From positions 71,216,297-71,280,296 of the forward strand of contig NC_068366.1 of NCBI RefSeq assembly GCF_020536995.1: a stretch of DNA of 64,000 nt, written 5' to 3'. The position numbers and the translations under genes are program-made. The number at the start of each line of letters is the position of its first letter. Position 1 is the first letter of the stretch. The stretch is from Dreissena polymorpha (taxonomy: Eukaryota; Mollusca; Bivalvia; Myida; Dreissenidae). Positions 23,777 to 36,280 of this stretch are shown one piece after another. The notes under the pieces are model-generated. The model saw only the letters and a program-made list of their open reading frames with translations. It was not told the origin of the DNA and ran no database searches.

Positions 23777-24060
23777 ATTTATATAGCGCCCTTTTCATAC
23801 ACGAGATGTGCGTTTAAAGGCGCTTTACAGTTTTTCCGTGATCACTGGGTCACAAGTCGTCCGTTAACATCTTGGCGCAGTATGCAGCCACGGCACATTG
23901 GCTTATTTCCCTCACAGGTACCCATTTATACACCTGGGTGGAGAGGAGCAGATGTGGGATACATTTCTTGCTCAAGGAAATTCCAGTGGTCGGGGCGGGA
24001 TTCGAACCCGGGGCCTCTCGATCCCTACGCCAGCGTTCTACCATTAGACCACTGCTCCCA
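23777..24060 (-). mobile_element. tRNA-derived SINE, copy B
   Basis: Minus-strand tRNA-like head at 24057-23985 with A box AGTGGTCTAATGG and B box GGGTTCGAATCCC. The body contains GGGTACCTGTGAGGGAAAT, and the 3' tail TGTAAAGCGCCT.. and GGGCGCTATATAAAT. The tail is typical of widespread animal SINE superfamilies whose 3' end copies a LINE. Confidence 0.75.
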
Positions 24061-26977
24061 CTTGTATGATCTATATGTAAGACTATTACAATTAATGGTT
24101 GTTAATAGACTGATAAACAATGGAAAACGTTACATAAGCTGCAGATTATAGAGCATTATGATTTGATTTCATTGTTCATGAAATAAGAACCAATATCATA
24201 ATTATGATGTGCAGCTCGCACTCAACATTGACTTCGGCAGATACTACCTTAAACAGTCAACAACTCCTGTTCTTGTTATTGACTCTTGATGAAAAATCTG
24301 GAAAATGCATAGCACAATGTTTATGCAGTTATTTGCTGGACATTGTTTTCACCAATTATTCTAGTTCTGAGTGACCTATGATCAAATACTGTGTATCCTT
24401 TATTGTAATGACAAAACGATTGAATCGCCATATTTCATCACAAGTTTCCAATAAAACAATACCTTACACACTTTAAACTAAAATTTTTGTTCAAGGCATC
24501 TCATGTCACTTGAACTCGAAGTTTACGAGTATTTTTACACTGATATTTCAGCGCTTTGTTTCTAAGCAGTTCGCGTATTAAAATTTAATACATTGTATAA
24601 AATTAGTATGTATTAGCACAAGTATTACGTAATGACGACAGTGCCATAAGATAACACATTTGGTCACGCCTCCACACTCAGTGACTGACACAAATACATT
24701 CAAGCATTATTTCAAATAATAAGGTCATTTACTGACAGTTAAATATATCCCATAAAACCATCTTCAAATTCATAAAATATATACCAATGCATAGTCAGCT
24801 TTCATTTATTTCAGCTATGACAAGTTTTTATTTCATAATGATGTCAGTTTTAACAACATACACTATGTACCAATTTCTATGAGTTAATCTAAAAATTGTC
24901 TTCGGCTTGCTTGCCCTTGATCCTTGACCTCTTGGATACTAGCAGCTCCACAGTTGCGGACGGTGGATGATGGGTGATTGTAAAGGACATTGACTTTGGA
25001 AAAGCTGGATCAACAAGGAACTTCGATCGGAGGGAATTTTACTTGTTGATCTCCATATACTCATTTCAAATCCTGGACATGCAAGCATGGGATGCATGTG
25101 TATCCGTTTTTTTCATTGATCAGACCCACTTTCCAATTCATGTCTGCCTTGTAATAACTCTGAAATAACATATAAGCATATTTTAAAGTTTTAAACGTAC
25201 CTTACAACTAAAAATAATAAAAACTATGTATTAAGTTATGTTGCTGCTAAGCAGTTTATTTAACCTACCAGTACTATTCTGGTATTCTTGATAACCGGTA
25301 TTAATTAATTAAGTGAATAAACTTAAGTCAGTAACTGACAATAACTGTACTACGCGAGATTGGCGTTGAAATAAGTTCACGACCATTCACTTTTAGTTAT
25401 GTGAATACTCCAGGAAAAAATGCTATCGGATATCCTCTTATTTTCATAAAAAATATTAATTATGTAACAATGGAAGCACATATAATCTTCTTTAAATACA
25501 TACATTTATTGTGTGATCAACTAAAATCTTATAAGACAGGGTAGTATGCATACCGGTACTTTAAGTCAGATGTATTCTCTCTAGTTCCTGACAGGTGACC
25601 AGGTGTGTAACAAACAAGACAGACTAGAATCTGGCGGGGCTGATGAATGTGAATAGGTGTAGAGCTTGCTTTTCTAACATGCTGAACAGTCAAACTTGCA
25701 ACTGTTGGGATGGCACGCATTGAGCTAAAAAACAAAGATTGTCTTCATTGACCGACAGAATATCAAATCAAACATATATATTACGTACATTAAACAAACA
25801 ACAACATTGGTTTTAAAATGAGGTAACCGTAATATACTATACTGAACAATAATATTTCATATCCTGATAATTTAGTATCCTGGCTACGAAAATTTGATAG
25901 CTATGACCAGCCTGTAGTCTGCAAAACGCTGTAAAAGCATAAGTGAACAGTCAATAATTATTTTGAGTTTATTTCATAACATTATTTCTAACGCTTCGTG
26001 CTCAAAATCAATATAGGTGCAGTACATAAACAAATTAATCCACTTAAATGGGTATTTTGTCACCAAACATTTATTTATATTACATATATTACGTGTTTTT
26101 AGCATAAACGTATCGATAAAGACATATGTACAGCTTAATTTTCGCTGGATGCACGACATATGAACAAATTTGAACAACAAAAAATAGCGTTCACACATCT
26201 TACAATTTGCCGCCATCTTTGATCCAGAGGAATGGCCGTTTCTGTCTAGTTCATCCAATGAGAACAGATTAGTCGAACCAAAGTGAATTCGATCTCAGTT
26301 TAGTCAGACCATGGAAACTATGGTTTGCGATCGAAGTCGCCCTTGATATGCTAAACTTTGATTTTGAACAACTAAGATATGACCAAATTACCAATATTTG
26401 AAAATTAAAATATTTATTCGGCGCTTAACATCGTACACTCTAACCATCACTTACCTTCTTCTTCTTCACCCTTAATTTAAGTTCTCTTTTCGGTCGAGTT
26501 ACCGCAAAACCACTGTGTTCACACCGGTCTACAGGATGCCGCCAAAGAACATGTATCATTGTATGTTAACCTCTAACATTTTTTCCGGGATTAAAATTTC
26601 CACTCTGGATCAGCAGACGATTTATTTCAAAAATCAATCTCTGGGTTAATAGTAGCCATCTTTCGAACTACTTTCAAAAGTTCAAAAAACAACAATAACA
26701 GTAGAAGACAATTTTAATTGCGAAAAGTTGAAAAATTGAGTACATGTGTCACGGTTGTTGAGTGGAATAGTGTTATTTTCAACTGTGTACGAAGCATGTG
26801 AACTGGTAGTGGAATAACCGAATTGTTGGTGGAAATGGAATTTAGAAATATATCTAATAATTCATCTTTTTTCATGTCATGATCGTGTAGAATTATCATC
26901 AGCATCATTTCTGTGGAACATTGCAATATTCAAAATACAAGTGTTTCATAGCTATGGTGCTTTTGACATAGTTCACT
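24061..26977. other. Intron or intergenic sequence without supported genes
   Basis: Short open frames and isolated splice-like sites occur (for example acceptor TTTGTTTTTTAG on the minus strand near 25725), but nothing forms a recognisable exon chain. Treated as non-coding, probably inside the long first intron of the minus-strand gene. Confidence 0.4.
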
Positions 26978-28778
26978 TGTAGCGAAAACGCTGCCAGTCA
27001 CTTAACTGTTTTCTTGGTGGCTTGTAACCCCAAATCCGGAAATTGATTGTCGTAAACCATTGTCGTAAATCCATTATATAAGTTATAACTAACATAGAAT
27101 TCGGATAAAACGGAAACTTTTTCTTGAAAATAAAACTTATGTTAGATGGACTCAGGGATAAAGAATCTAGTCGTAAGTGTTAATTATTCATATTTTATTA
27201 TCATCATACCATTCGTTACAGTTGTCATTCTGTTTTAGGTGATAAATCATGCGAAGTAGAAACTGACTGCTCGTTTGTTTATAAATGGATCTAGGACAAA
27301 TAAAATACTAGAAATGCTATTTAATTATATAAAATTCTTTTCAAAATATGTCTAGATTGATTGTAACAGTAATTCACATGCCAATCGACGTTTATACATA
27401 GGGAATGTTGATTAAATTACACAATTAGCAACCAGAAAGTTGATCTCCCTGTCCAGCCTAAATAGACTTGACCCGTATAATGGAATCGCCCAGTAATTCT
27501 CGGGGTATATAAGCACGGGTCGACAGTCATTTCTCTCTGTAGCGGATCCGTGGTCTAGTGGTAACACACTGGCTTCACAATTCAGAGATCGCTGGTTCGA
27601 TCCCCCGCTGCACCTAACCTACTAATTTGTCTTTCGCATGAGACGTTAAACCGAGGTGCAGTGTACTAGGTGCTATACACCGGGCACTTAAAGACCCAGG
27701 GTCATCTCTGGAAAGGGCTGTCTCCTGTATCTTGCACTATCCCCCGTAACCAACTAACACGTCTTTCTGGGGGCGATGGCCATATGGGAGACAATCCCGG
27801 TGCACTCGATAAAAAACAAAAACAACAACATTTCTCTCTCTCTGAACGTAGCTGACGCTTGGTTAACATCGTGAAGACTACATATACACTAAAGCACACA
27901 TTACGGAAAGAAGGGGAATTATTTTAACATTATTGGCTGATACAAAGGGAATCCTGGTTATAGTGTCTGTACGGATCATTGCGATACGTGCAGCATTTAG
28001 GAGAGCCTGGGCTTCAAACCCGTGGTTCGGTAGTAGGACTTGGGTCATTGAGACACCGTCTTATCAAGAACTACATTATTAGAAGTCTTTTCAGTCAGTG
28101 TGTGAAAATAAGGAACCTGTCTTTTGCCCTCGTTTCATGCATAGAGTTTCATGCATATGGTTTCATGCATAGGGTTTCATGCATGGTGTTTCGTGCATAG
28201 GGTTTGATACCTATGGTTTCATGCATGGTTTTTCGTGCATAGGGTTTCATGCATAAGGTTTCGTGCATAGGGTTTGATACCTATGGTTTCATGCATGGTG
28301 TTTCATGCATATGGTTTCATGCATAGGGTTTCATGCATGGTGTTTCGTGCATAGGGTTTGATACCTATGGTTTCATGCATGGTTTTTCGTGCATAGGGTT
28401 TCATGCATAAGGTTTAGTACACAGGGTTTAGTGTGTGTGGTTTTGTGTATGATGTTTGAGATAAAGGTTTTACATGCCCGTCATTTTTGTGTATAATGTG
28501 AGTTCATACTAACAGTTTCATGGTAAAAGATTCGAACTTGAGGGTTCCTGGTCGAAATTTATCAGAGAGAAATCAGGGTAGTAGTTTGGGGAGATAGGTT
28601 TTGATTATATTTGTTCTGTTTAGAGTAGTGTAGTATCGTGTACATACTGTTGTTATTTTGTGTTTGTCTCCAATCAACTTGGCAAGGTAGCCACGAGGAA
28701 AATTCATTATAACCATTTTGTACGATTCGTCCGGTGAACTAGCCGTTGTTGTATATATATAAGGGACGGATCGTTACA
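26978..28778 (+). repeat. 5' LTR (1801 bp, includes a SINE)
   Basis: Matches 34777-36276 base for base over long stretches. It is longer by 301 bp, exactly the SINE (290 bp) plus its 11-bp target duplication. It contains a TATA-like GTATATAAGC at about 27506 and a minisatellite of TTTCATGCATAGGG-type units at about 28128-28420. Confidence 0.92.
27539..27828 (+). mobile_element. tRNA-derived SINE inserted in the 5' LTR
   Basis: The tRNA-like head has A box GTGGTCTAGTGG and B box GGTTCGATCCC. The 3' end is A-rich (AAAAAACAAAAACAACAA). It is flanked by an 11-bp duplication CATTTCTCTCT (27528-27538 and 27829-27839); the 3' LTR keeps the empty site with a single copy of those 11 bases. It inserted after the LTR element. 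Confidence 0.92.
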
Positions 28779-28783
28779 AAATT

Positions 28784-28801
28784 TGGCGCCCAACGGGGGA
28801 C
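28784..28801 (+). promoter_or_regulatory. Primer-binding site of the LTR element
   Basis: TGGCGCCCAACGGGGGAC lies 5 bp after the 5' LTR. TGGCGCCCAACG is the start of tRNA-Lys-type primer sites in retroelements; the exact tRNA is inferred from memory. Confidence 0.75.
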
Positions 28802-28844
28802 CCAAGACGTGTTTTAATAGAAACGCTCTTACCCACAACTGACA

Positions 28845-30060
28845 ATGGCACAAGACCAAGAAAAACAGGAGTTGATGCGGGAATCGGATGCGGAACGATT
28901 GGGTAAATCGGTAACGATCAAGGAAGAAAGTACGCAGTTGGAATTGGAAAAGAAGCTTGCGGTACTAGAGGAAGAAATAAATCGTACCAGGGCGCAGTAT
29001 AATAACTTGTTTACATCAACTCCTGTTCGTAACACAGGCATTCCACATGGACGGCCAGATGTTTCAAGGATCATAGAAACTGGCAACCATAACGAGACAC
29101 CAGTAGGGGCGGCTATGGGGCAGGACAGATTTGTCACACACCGACGGCATAAAAACAAACCGATAGATATGCCCGAAAAAGACTTCCTAAATGAAAGAAA
29201 GCGAAGCTACAATTCCATAAAACCAGCCACATATGATGGAAGTGGTTCATGGCATGATTACAGGGCACATTTCGAGGCTTGTGCCAAAATAAATGGAGTG
29301 GACAGAAGAGCAAAAGGGATTGTATCTGTCAGTCTCTCTACGAGGACAGGCTCAAGGCGTATTTGGCAATTTAGGCTCAAAAACAACTGACTATGACGAA
29401 CTAGCACAAGCGCTTGAGGATAGATTTGCTCCTGCCAATCAAACCAAATTATATCGTGTTCAGTTACGAGACCGGAGACAACGAGCATCAGAAACCTTGG
29501 CTGAGCTTGGTCAGGATATACGAAGATTGGCGAACCTTGCCTACCCAAGTGCTCCTACGGAAGTCCGTGATACCCTTGCTAAGGAGCAGTTTATTGATTC
29601 TCTGGTTAATTCGGATCTCCGTCTTAAAGTTAAACAGGCCCGACCTACTAATCTTAATGACGCAGTCAGGCATGCTGTGGAACTTGAGGCATTCTTTCGT
29701 ACAGAGAGAAGGCAACAGGAACAAGTGAGGGTCACAACGGCTGATCGTCCAGAACCGACCCCCGAATTATCAAACCTACAATCTTTGATAACTAAAATGG
29801 AGGGAATGGTCAATGAATTCCAATCGCAGCGGGCAAGATATCGACCACCCGTTTCTTATCAACAAAACGAAAGAGTATGGAAATCCGCATCGTCGGCTGA
29901 CACAAAACGTGACTTTGAAAATCGAAAAAGGGACAGTCCACCACAGCAAAAGAGGTTATGTTTTGAATGTGGGTCTGACAAACACTTAAGATCAAGATGT
30001 CCAGTGGTTAAAGACCGAATTAAAAAAAGGTCTAGCCAGTCATCAGATGAGAAACCAGCT
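28845..30060 (+). CDS. LTR element gag region with CCHC zinc knuckle
   Basis: Begins with a charged, coiled-coil-like N-terminus and continues through a retroelement capsid-like helical part (RIWQ.. region and the LRDRRQRASETLAELGQDI block). It ends with the zinc knuckle CFECGSDKHLRSRCP near 29958-30002. It would package the element RNA. Treated as part of a mobile element, not a host gene. Confidence 0.75.
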
Positions 30061-30069
30061 ACTTTTAGA

Positions 30070-30400
30070 GTAAATGGGACCGGTTGCGGAACAGCCGGGT
30101 TATTCGCAAAAGCTTTAGTTGATGGCATGGACGTAATTTGTCTAATAGACACTGGGGCAACGGTGTCACTCGTATCCAAAAACGTCTGGCATGCCATAGA
30201 GTCAAACCATCATCTGTCCCCATCCACACTGTCTGTTCTTTCTGCCTCTGGAAATAACATGGACATCATGGGTTCGGTCGAACTTGTTTTGATGATTGAA
30301 GACAGGAAGTGTCCTTTGACATTGTTTGTGACTGACCTAGATGTAGATGTAATCCTAGGCCTAGATTTTCTAGAAACATACAAGTCTGTGGTGAACGTTC
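30070..30400 (+). CDS. LTR element aspartic protease region
   Basis: Active-site motif LIDTGATVSLV near 30140, followed downstream by DVILGLDFLETY, the usual second signature of retropepsins. It would cut the polyprotein into its parts. Confidence 0.85.
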
Positions 30401-30879
30401 GTAGCAGAACCATGACTGTTCTAAACAAAACTGTTGTCTTACAATGTCATGGTCGGTTCGGTTGTTACCGTGTGACACTTTCAGAAAAAGTGACCATACC
30501 ACCTGGTTCGGAAATTATCACAGAGGGTAGAGTATCTGACCCAAGAGTAAACTTTCTGGGAATTGGAATTATTGAACCAACCGAAAAGTCACTGAATTTT
30601 GATAGAGGTTTAGTGGCACGAGCTTTAGTAAAAGCTGGCAAAACTGTGCCATTACGTATTGCAAATTTCTCCACCACAGAAAAAGTTTTATACCCTGAGG
30701 CAAACGTTGCGACAATAAGTAGCATAGAGAGAGTAACGGAACAGAACAACACTGTTGGCACGACGTCTGACCTACCTATCCACATGGAAGATCTGTATGA
30801 AAGATCCACAGATGGGATGGATACGAGAGAGAAGAAACAGGTCCATGACCTGTTATTCAAATATGCCAATATATTCTCT

Positions 30880-32160
30880 GTTCATGACAGTGACCTGGGA
30901 AGGACAGGGATTATAAAACATGGAATATCGACTGGTGATGCAAAGCCAATCAAACAACCACCACGACGCATCCCTGTGCATATGCAGGAAGAAGTAGAAT
31001 GCCAGATCAAACAGATGTTAAAAGATGAGATTATCCAGCCTTCCTCAAGTCCCTGGGCTAGTGGAATCGTCTTGGTGCACAAAAAGGATGGATCGCGTCG
31101 GTTATGTGTCGATTACCGACGTTTGAACGATGTGACAGAAAAAGACGCTTATCCACTACCAAGAATCGACGAGACTCTGGAACATCTCTCTGGTTTCAAA
31201 TGGTTTTCGTGTTTAGACCTCAGTTCAGGATACTGGCAGGTTGAAGTAGAAAATCAAGATAAGAACAAAACGGCTTTTAACACTCGACATGGTTTGTTTG
31301 AATTTAATGTTATGCCGTTTGGACTTTGCAATGCCCCGGCAACGTTTGAACGGTTAATGGAAACCGTTCTATCAGGGTTGCACTGGAAAATTTGTCTTTT
31401 GTACTTGGACGATATCATTGTCATGGGGAGATCATTTGACGACATGGTTCAAAACCTTGATCTTGTTCTCGAGAGGCTTGCGGCATCAGGGTTGAAACTC
31501 AAGCCGCGAAAATGCCAGCTTTTCAAAAGACAAGTTGAATATTTGGGTCATGTTATAAGTGAAGAAGGGGTGTCTACTGATCCAAAGAAAACCGAATGCA
31601 TAAAGCAATGGCCGACACCTGTAAACGTCACTGAAGTGCGATCTTTTCTGGGCACCTGCGGATATTATCGCCGATTTGTGGAAAATTATTCGCACATAGC
31701 CAAGCCGCTCCACCGATTGACTGAGAAATGCATACGTTTTGTTTGGACTTCTGATTGCGAGAAGGCATTTAGTGAGTTGAAAAGGATGCTTGCTACTGCA
31801 CCTGTTTTGGCACATCCGGATTTCTCCAAACCATTCGTACTAGACACAGATGCAAGCGATCTTGCAATAGGGGCTGTTCTCAGTCAGAACATTAATGGAC
31901 TAGAAAGGGTTGTGGCGTATGCTAGCAGGACACTGACCAAATCTGAAAGACAATATTGTGTGACGAGGAAAGAGATGCTTGCTGTAGTTCATTTCGTGAA
32001 GCATTTTCGTCATTATCTTCACGGAAAGGAATTTCTCATCAGAACGGATCATGGGTCGCTAAGGTGGTTGACCAAGTTTAAAAACCCGGAAGGCCAGGTA
32101 GCACGATGGTTGGAAATCCTTTCAACTTATCAAATGAAGATCGAACATAGACCGGTAGAC
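30880..32160 (+). CDS. LTR element reverse transcriptase and RNase H
   Basis: RT blocks in order: WASGIVLVHKKDGS, RLCVDYRRLN, FSCLDLSSGYWQVE, FNVMPFGLCNAPATFERLM and the catalytic LLYLDDIIV near 31400. RNase H follows with FVLDTDASDLAIGAVLSQ, YASRTLTKSE and IRTDHGSLRWL. This is the standard Ty3/Gypsy arrangement. Confidence 0.92.
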
Positions 32161-32479
32161 TTCATGGAAATGCCGATGGTATGAGTCGCATACCATGCAG
32201 ACAGTGCGGTTTGACGGATGTAGAGAAATCCTCAGAATTAGATGATAAGGTTCAACCGACGTGTAAGGATGAAGCAAATATACACGTTCTGCAAATAGAA
32301 TCAAGGGACATGGTTATATCACAGACTAACGACAACGATATCAGTAATGTCAAGACTTGGGTTTCTGAAAACAGAAAACCTCCACTCCAGGACATTGGAC
32401 GAGAAAGCTACTTTGTCAAGAACCTGTGGAATCAGTTTGAACTCTTGGAAATCTATAATGGGCTGTTAGTCAGACGACA

Positions 32480-33600
32480 AACTGAGTACGCGACAAAGAA
32501 GGTCAGACATCAAATTGTGGTACCTTTTAAAGAAAGGAGAACAGTCATTCAAACAGCACATGACGTACGGACCGCAGGTCATCTTGGGTTTAAGAAGACG
32601 TTTGAGAAGATACAGCGAGGGTTTTACTGGCCTGGTTATCGAAAAGACGTTAAAATATACGTTGCTGGATGTGAAACCTGTTCAAAGAGGAAAGGGCCAA
32701 CACAAACTAAACAAGCACCAATGCAAATCGTACGTTCGGGTTACCCGATGGAACGTATAGCGATTGACATTCTCGGAGAACTACCGGAAACGGAAGATGG
32801 TAATCGATACATACTAGTTATTGGTGATTATTTCACCAAATGGACTGAGTGTTTTGCAATGAGAAATATGCAGGCAGCTACTGTTTCCAAAATTCTTGTG
32901 GAAGAGGTAGTTACTAGGTTTGGGATACCACGGTCAATACACTCCGATCAAGGTAGTCAGTTTGAGAGTAGTCTGTTTCAAGAGATGTGTCTATTATTAG
33001 CGATAGAGAAAACCAGGACCACTCCTTACCACCCCCAGTCAGATGGTATGGTCGAACGGTTTAGTAGGACATTGGTCGCTATGTTAAGTGCGTTTGTGGA
33101 CGAAAACCATCGTGATTGGGATAAGCATATTCCATATGTCCTTATGGCTTATCGTAGTGCTGTGCATGAAACCACCGGCATGACCCCAAACTTTCTTATG
33201 TTAGGTCGTGAAGTCCAAACCCCACTCGATTTGATATACGCGTTACCGTCAGGTATTCGACATATTCCTAATCACACATGGGTATGGGAACTACAGGAAA
33301 ACTTAACATCCGCACATACCTTTGTTAGGCAAAACACAGGCCGGGCAATAATGAGGCAAAAACAAATACATGACAGAAGGGCGTTCTATGAAACTTTTGA
33401 AGTAGGAGATAAGGTTTACGTGTATTTTCCCGTCAAAAGAGTTGGAAATTCCTCTAAGTTAATGTCATTTTGGAAGGGGCCGTTCAATGTTAAGGGGAAA
33501 CTATCAGATGTACTTTATGAAATAGACTGTGGTAGGGATAGGAACAATCAGGTTGTACATTGTGATAGGGTTCGCAAGTGTCGAAGTCAGCTACTTTCAG
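32480..33600 (+). CDS. LTR element integrase
   Basis: An HHCC zinc-binding N-terminus (TAGHLGFKKT, then YVAGCETCSKRKG) is followed by the DDE core: IAIDILGELPE, IHSDQGSQFES and the HPQSDGMVERFSRTL block. After it comes a GDKVYVYFP SH3-like segment. It would insert the DNA copy into the host genome. Confidence 0.9.
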
Positions 33601-33649
33601 GAGAAGATGGGTTGGGAAAAAGTGACGATGAAGATGAGTGTTTAGTGGA

Positions 33650-34463
33650 AAATGAGATTCAGGAAAATGACAGGCCATCTTCTGATACGGAGGATGTATC
33701 GCGATTCGGTAGAAAACGCAAACCTCCAGTATGGTCAAATGATTTCGTTTTCTATTTGCAGGGAATGCCCAACACAAAGACAACCAAAAGAAAAGATCCC
33801 CTTCTACCCATCTGCCCTAGATGCAAAGAGCAGATTCCGGCCGGACAAAACTTTGAACTCCATGTGGTCAGATGTGACGGGATCAATGAAAGGCTGCCCT
33901 GCGACACGTGTGGTAAAGAGTTCAAGAAGAAGGAGTATTTGAAGAAACATATGAAGAACGTGCATGGTAAGGGAGAAGACTGGACTCTGAAGAGTTGTGA
34001 GTCTACTGCAGCCAGGGATGAAGTAGATGACAGTTGGGATAAACAATCAGAAATTGAATTAGCAGAGGAGTTGTCGGAGAGTGATAAAGAGAGTCAAGAA
34101 AAATGTGAAACAGGAAGCCCAGACCCACCGCTGGAAGGCATGGTTGTCAGAAAACCTACACATCCCCAGCTGCCTGGTATCCGAAGAATGGAAGGAGAAT
34201 TTAGGCCGTCAAACAAAAGGAAATCAATACGGATAGCCGTATGTAGAAACATGGTCGGAAGTCGAAAGCAACATAAGGTCTCCGTAGAGGAGGAGGACCA
34301 GGTCACGTTCGAGTCTTCACTGCTGTGCTCAGCAAATAGTCAAATGGGGGAGATGAAATTCAACCTGGGTGATATGGTACACGATGTGGAAATCAGACCC
34401 AAAGACATCGAGGTACAGATAGAGAAAGACGGGACCGTGTCGTTCCAAATTAAGAAGGAGTGA
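33650..34463 (+). CDS. LTR element C-terminal tail with C2H2 finger
   Basis: After the integrase the frame continues for about 270 residues. It contains CPRCKEQIP.. and a classic C2H2 finger (CDTCGKEFKKKEYLKKHMKNVH), then acidic and serine-rich sequence, ending with IEVQIEKDGTVSFQIKKE. Most Ty3/Gypsy elements lack such a tail; it may have come from a host zinc-finger gene. The function is unknown; targeting to DNA or RNA is a guess. Confidence 0.75.
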
Positions 34464-34776
34464 GAAAAATATTTGTCTGTTGATGTCATATAAAAAAAAA
34501 ATGTTTGAAACATTCTTATGATTTTTTTTCTGTCTGTTTATTGTTCGCAGTGTTATTAATTATTCATTGTGTACATGCAAGCAGCACCGTACGTAATATA
34601 TGAATGTCAGTTTTGTGATCTCGTTTTGCAGGAAGCCGTGATATATATATTTCTTTTAGTTTTATCATACATATTGTTGAATCATATTGTTGTATTGAAA
34701 GTAATAAATGGCTAGGAAAGTCAAAACCAGTGTGTTTCAATACATGCGGGACGCATGTTCCCGGAGGCGTGGGTAA

Positions 34777-36276
34777 TGTAGCGAAAACGCTGCCAGTCAC
34801 TTAACTGTTTTCTTGGTGGCTTGTAACCCCAAATCCGGAAATTGATTGTCGTAAACCATTGTCGTAAATCCATTATATAAGTTATAACTAACATAGAATT
34901 CGGATAAAACGGAAACTTTTTCTTGAAAATAAAACTTATGTTAGATGGACTCAGGGATAAAGAATCTAGTCGTAAGTGTTAATTATTCATATTTTATTAT
35001 CATCATACCATTCGTTACAGTTGTCATTCTGTTTTAGGTGATAAATCATGCGAAGTAGAAACTGACTGCTCGTTTGTTTATAAATGGATCTAGGACAAAT
35101 AAAATACTAGAAATGCTATTTAATTATATAAAATTCTTTTCAAAATATGTCTAGATTGATTGTAACAGTAATTCACATGCCAATCGACGTTTATACATAG
35201 GGAATGTTGATTAAATTACACAATTAGCAACCAGAAAGTTGATCTCCCTGTCCAGCCTAAATAGACTTGACCCGTATAATGGAATCGCCCAGTAATTCTC
35301 GGGGTATATAAGCACGGGTCGACAGTCATTTCTCTCTCTCTGAACGTAGCTGACGCTTGGTTAACATCGTGAAGACTACATATACACTAAAGCACACATT
35401 ACGGAAAGAAGGGGAATTATTTTAACATTATTGGCTGATACAAAGGGAATCCTGGTTATAGTGTCTGTACGGATCATTGCGATACGTGCAGCATTTAGGA
35501 GAGCCTGGGCTTCAAACCCGTGGTTCGGTAGTAGGACTTGGGTCATTGAGACACCGTCTTATCAAGAACTACATTATTAGAAGTCTTTTCAGTCAGTGTG
35601 TGAAAATAAGGAACCTGTCTTTTGCCCTCGTTTCATGCATAGAGTTTCATGCATATGGTTTCATGCATAGGGTTTCATGCATGGTGTTTCGTGCATAGGG
35701 TTTGATACCTATGGTTTCATGCATGGTTTTTCGTGCATAGGGTTTCATGCATAAGGTTTCGTGCATAGGGTTTGATACCTATGGTTTCATGCATGGTGTT
35801 TCATGCACATGGTTTCATGCATAGGGTTTCATGCATGGTGTTTCGTGCATAGGGTTTGATACCTATGGTTTCATGCATGGTGTTTCATGCATAGTGTTTC
35901 ATGCATGGCGTTTAGTACATAGGGTTTAGTGTGTGTGGTTTTGTGTATGATGTTTGAGATAAAGGTTTTACATGCCCGTCATTTTTGTGTATAATGTGAG
36001 TTCATACTAACAGTTTCATGGTAAAAGATTCGAACTTGAGGGTTCCTGGTCGAAATTTATCAGAGAGAAATCAGGGTAGTAGTTTGGGGAGATAGGTTTT
36101 GATTATATTTGTTCTGTTTAGAGTAGTGTAGTATCGTGTACATACTGTTGTTATTTTGTGTATGTCTCCAATCAACTTGGCAAGGTAGCCACGAGGAAAA
36201 TTCATTATAACCATTTTGTACGATTCGTCCGGTGAGCTAGCCGTTGTTGTATATATATAAGGGACGGATCGTTACA
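34777..36276 (+). repeat. 3' LTR (1500 bp)
   Basis: Starts TGTAGCGAAAACGC and ends GGATCGTTACA. It differs from the 5' LTR mainly by lacking the SINE and by unit changes in the ATGCAT-rich minisatellite at about 35625-35925. Confidence 0.92.
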
Positions 36277-36280
36277 CACT

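Larger units (their letters stand above)
26974..36280 (+). mobile_element. Ty3/Gypsy LTR element with long LTRs and zinc-finger tail
   Basis: The element spans 26978-36276 and is flanked by the 4-bp duplication CACT (26974-26977 and 36277-36280). The LTRs start TGTAGCG and end GTTACA. Order of parts: 5' LTR, primer-binding site, gag with zinc knuckle, aspartic protease, RT, RNase H, integrase, C2H2 tail, 3' LTR. That order (RT before integrase) is Ty3/Gypsy (Metaviridae). The LTRs are almost identical apart from a SINE insertion and changes in a minisatellite, so the insertion is probably young. The coding part looks whole or nearly so, lying in a few long overlapping open stretches (about two breaks or read-through points). 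The clade within Ty3/Gypsy was not determined. It lies antisense to the minus-strand host gene. Confidence 0.9.

Noticed and set aside
23985-24057. tRNA genes (here and at 4763, 22562, 27541, 40709, 40930, 51024)
   Set aside because: Each has A/B boxes but poor cloverleaf pairing or is joined to a SINE/MITE body; they are tRNA-derived repeats.
25529-26258. Minus-strand frames with an ATGGACGAACTAGAC start and splice-like borders
   Set aside because: No exon chain with consistent phase and no recognisable domain; too weak to call a gene.
27979-28200. 73-codon frame repeated in both LTRs
   Set aside because: It is LTR sequence running into the ATGCAT minisatellite, not a protein gene.
33490-34306. 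Minus-strand open frames across the LTR element
   Set aside because: They are antisense shadows of the integrase and tail coding sequence.
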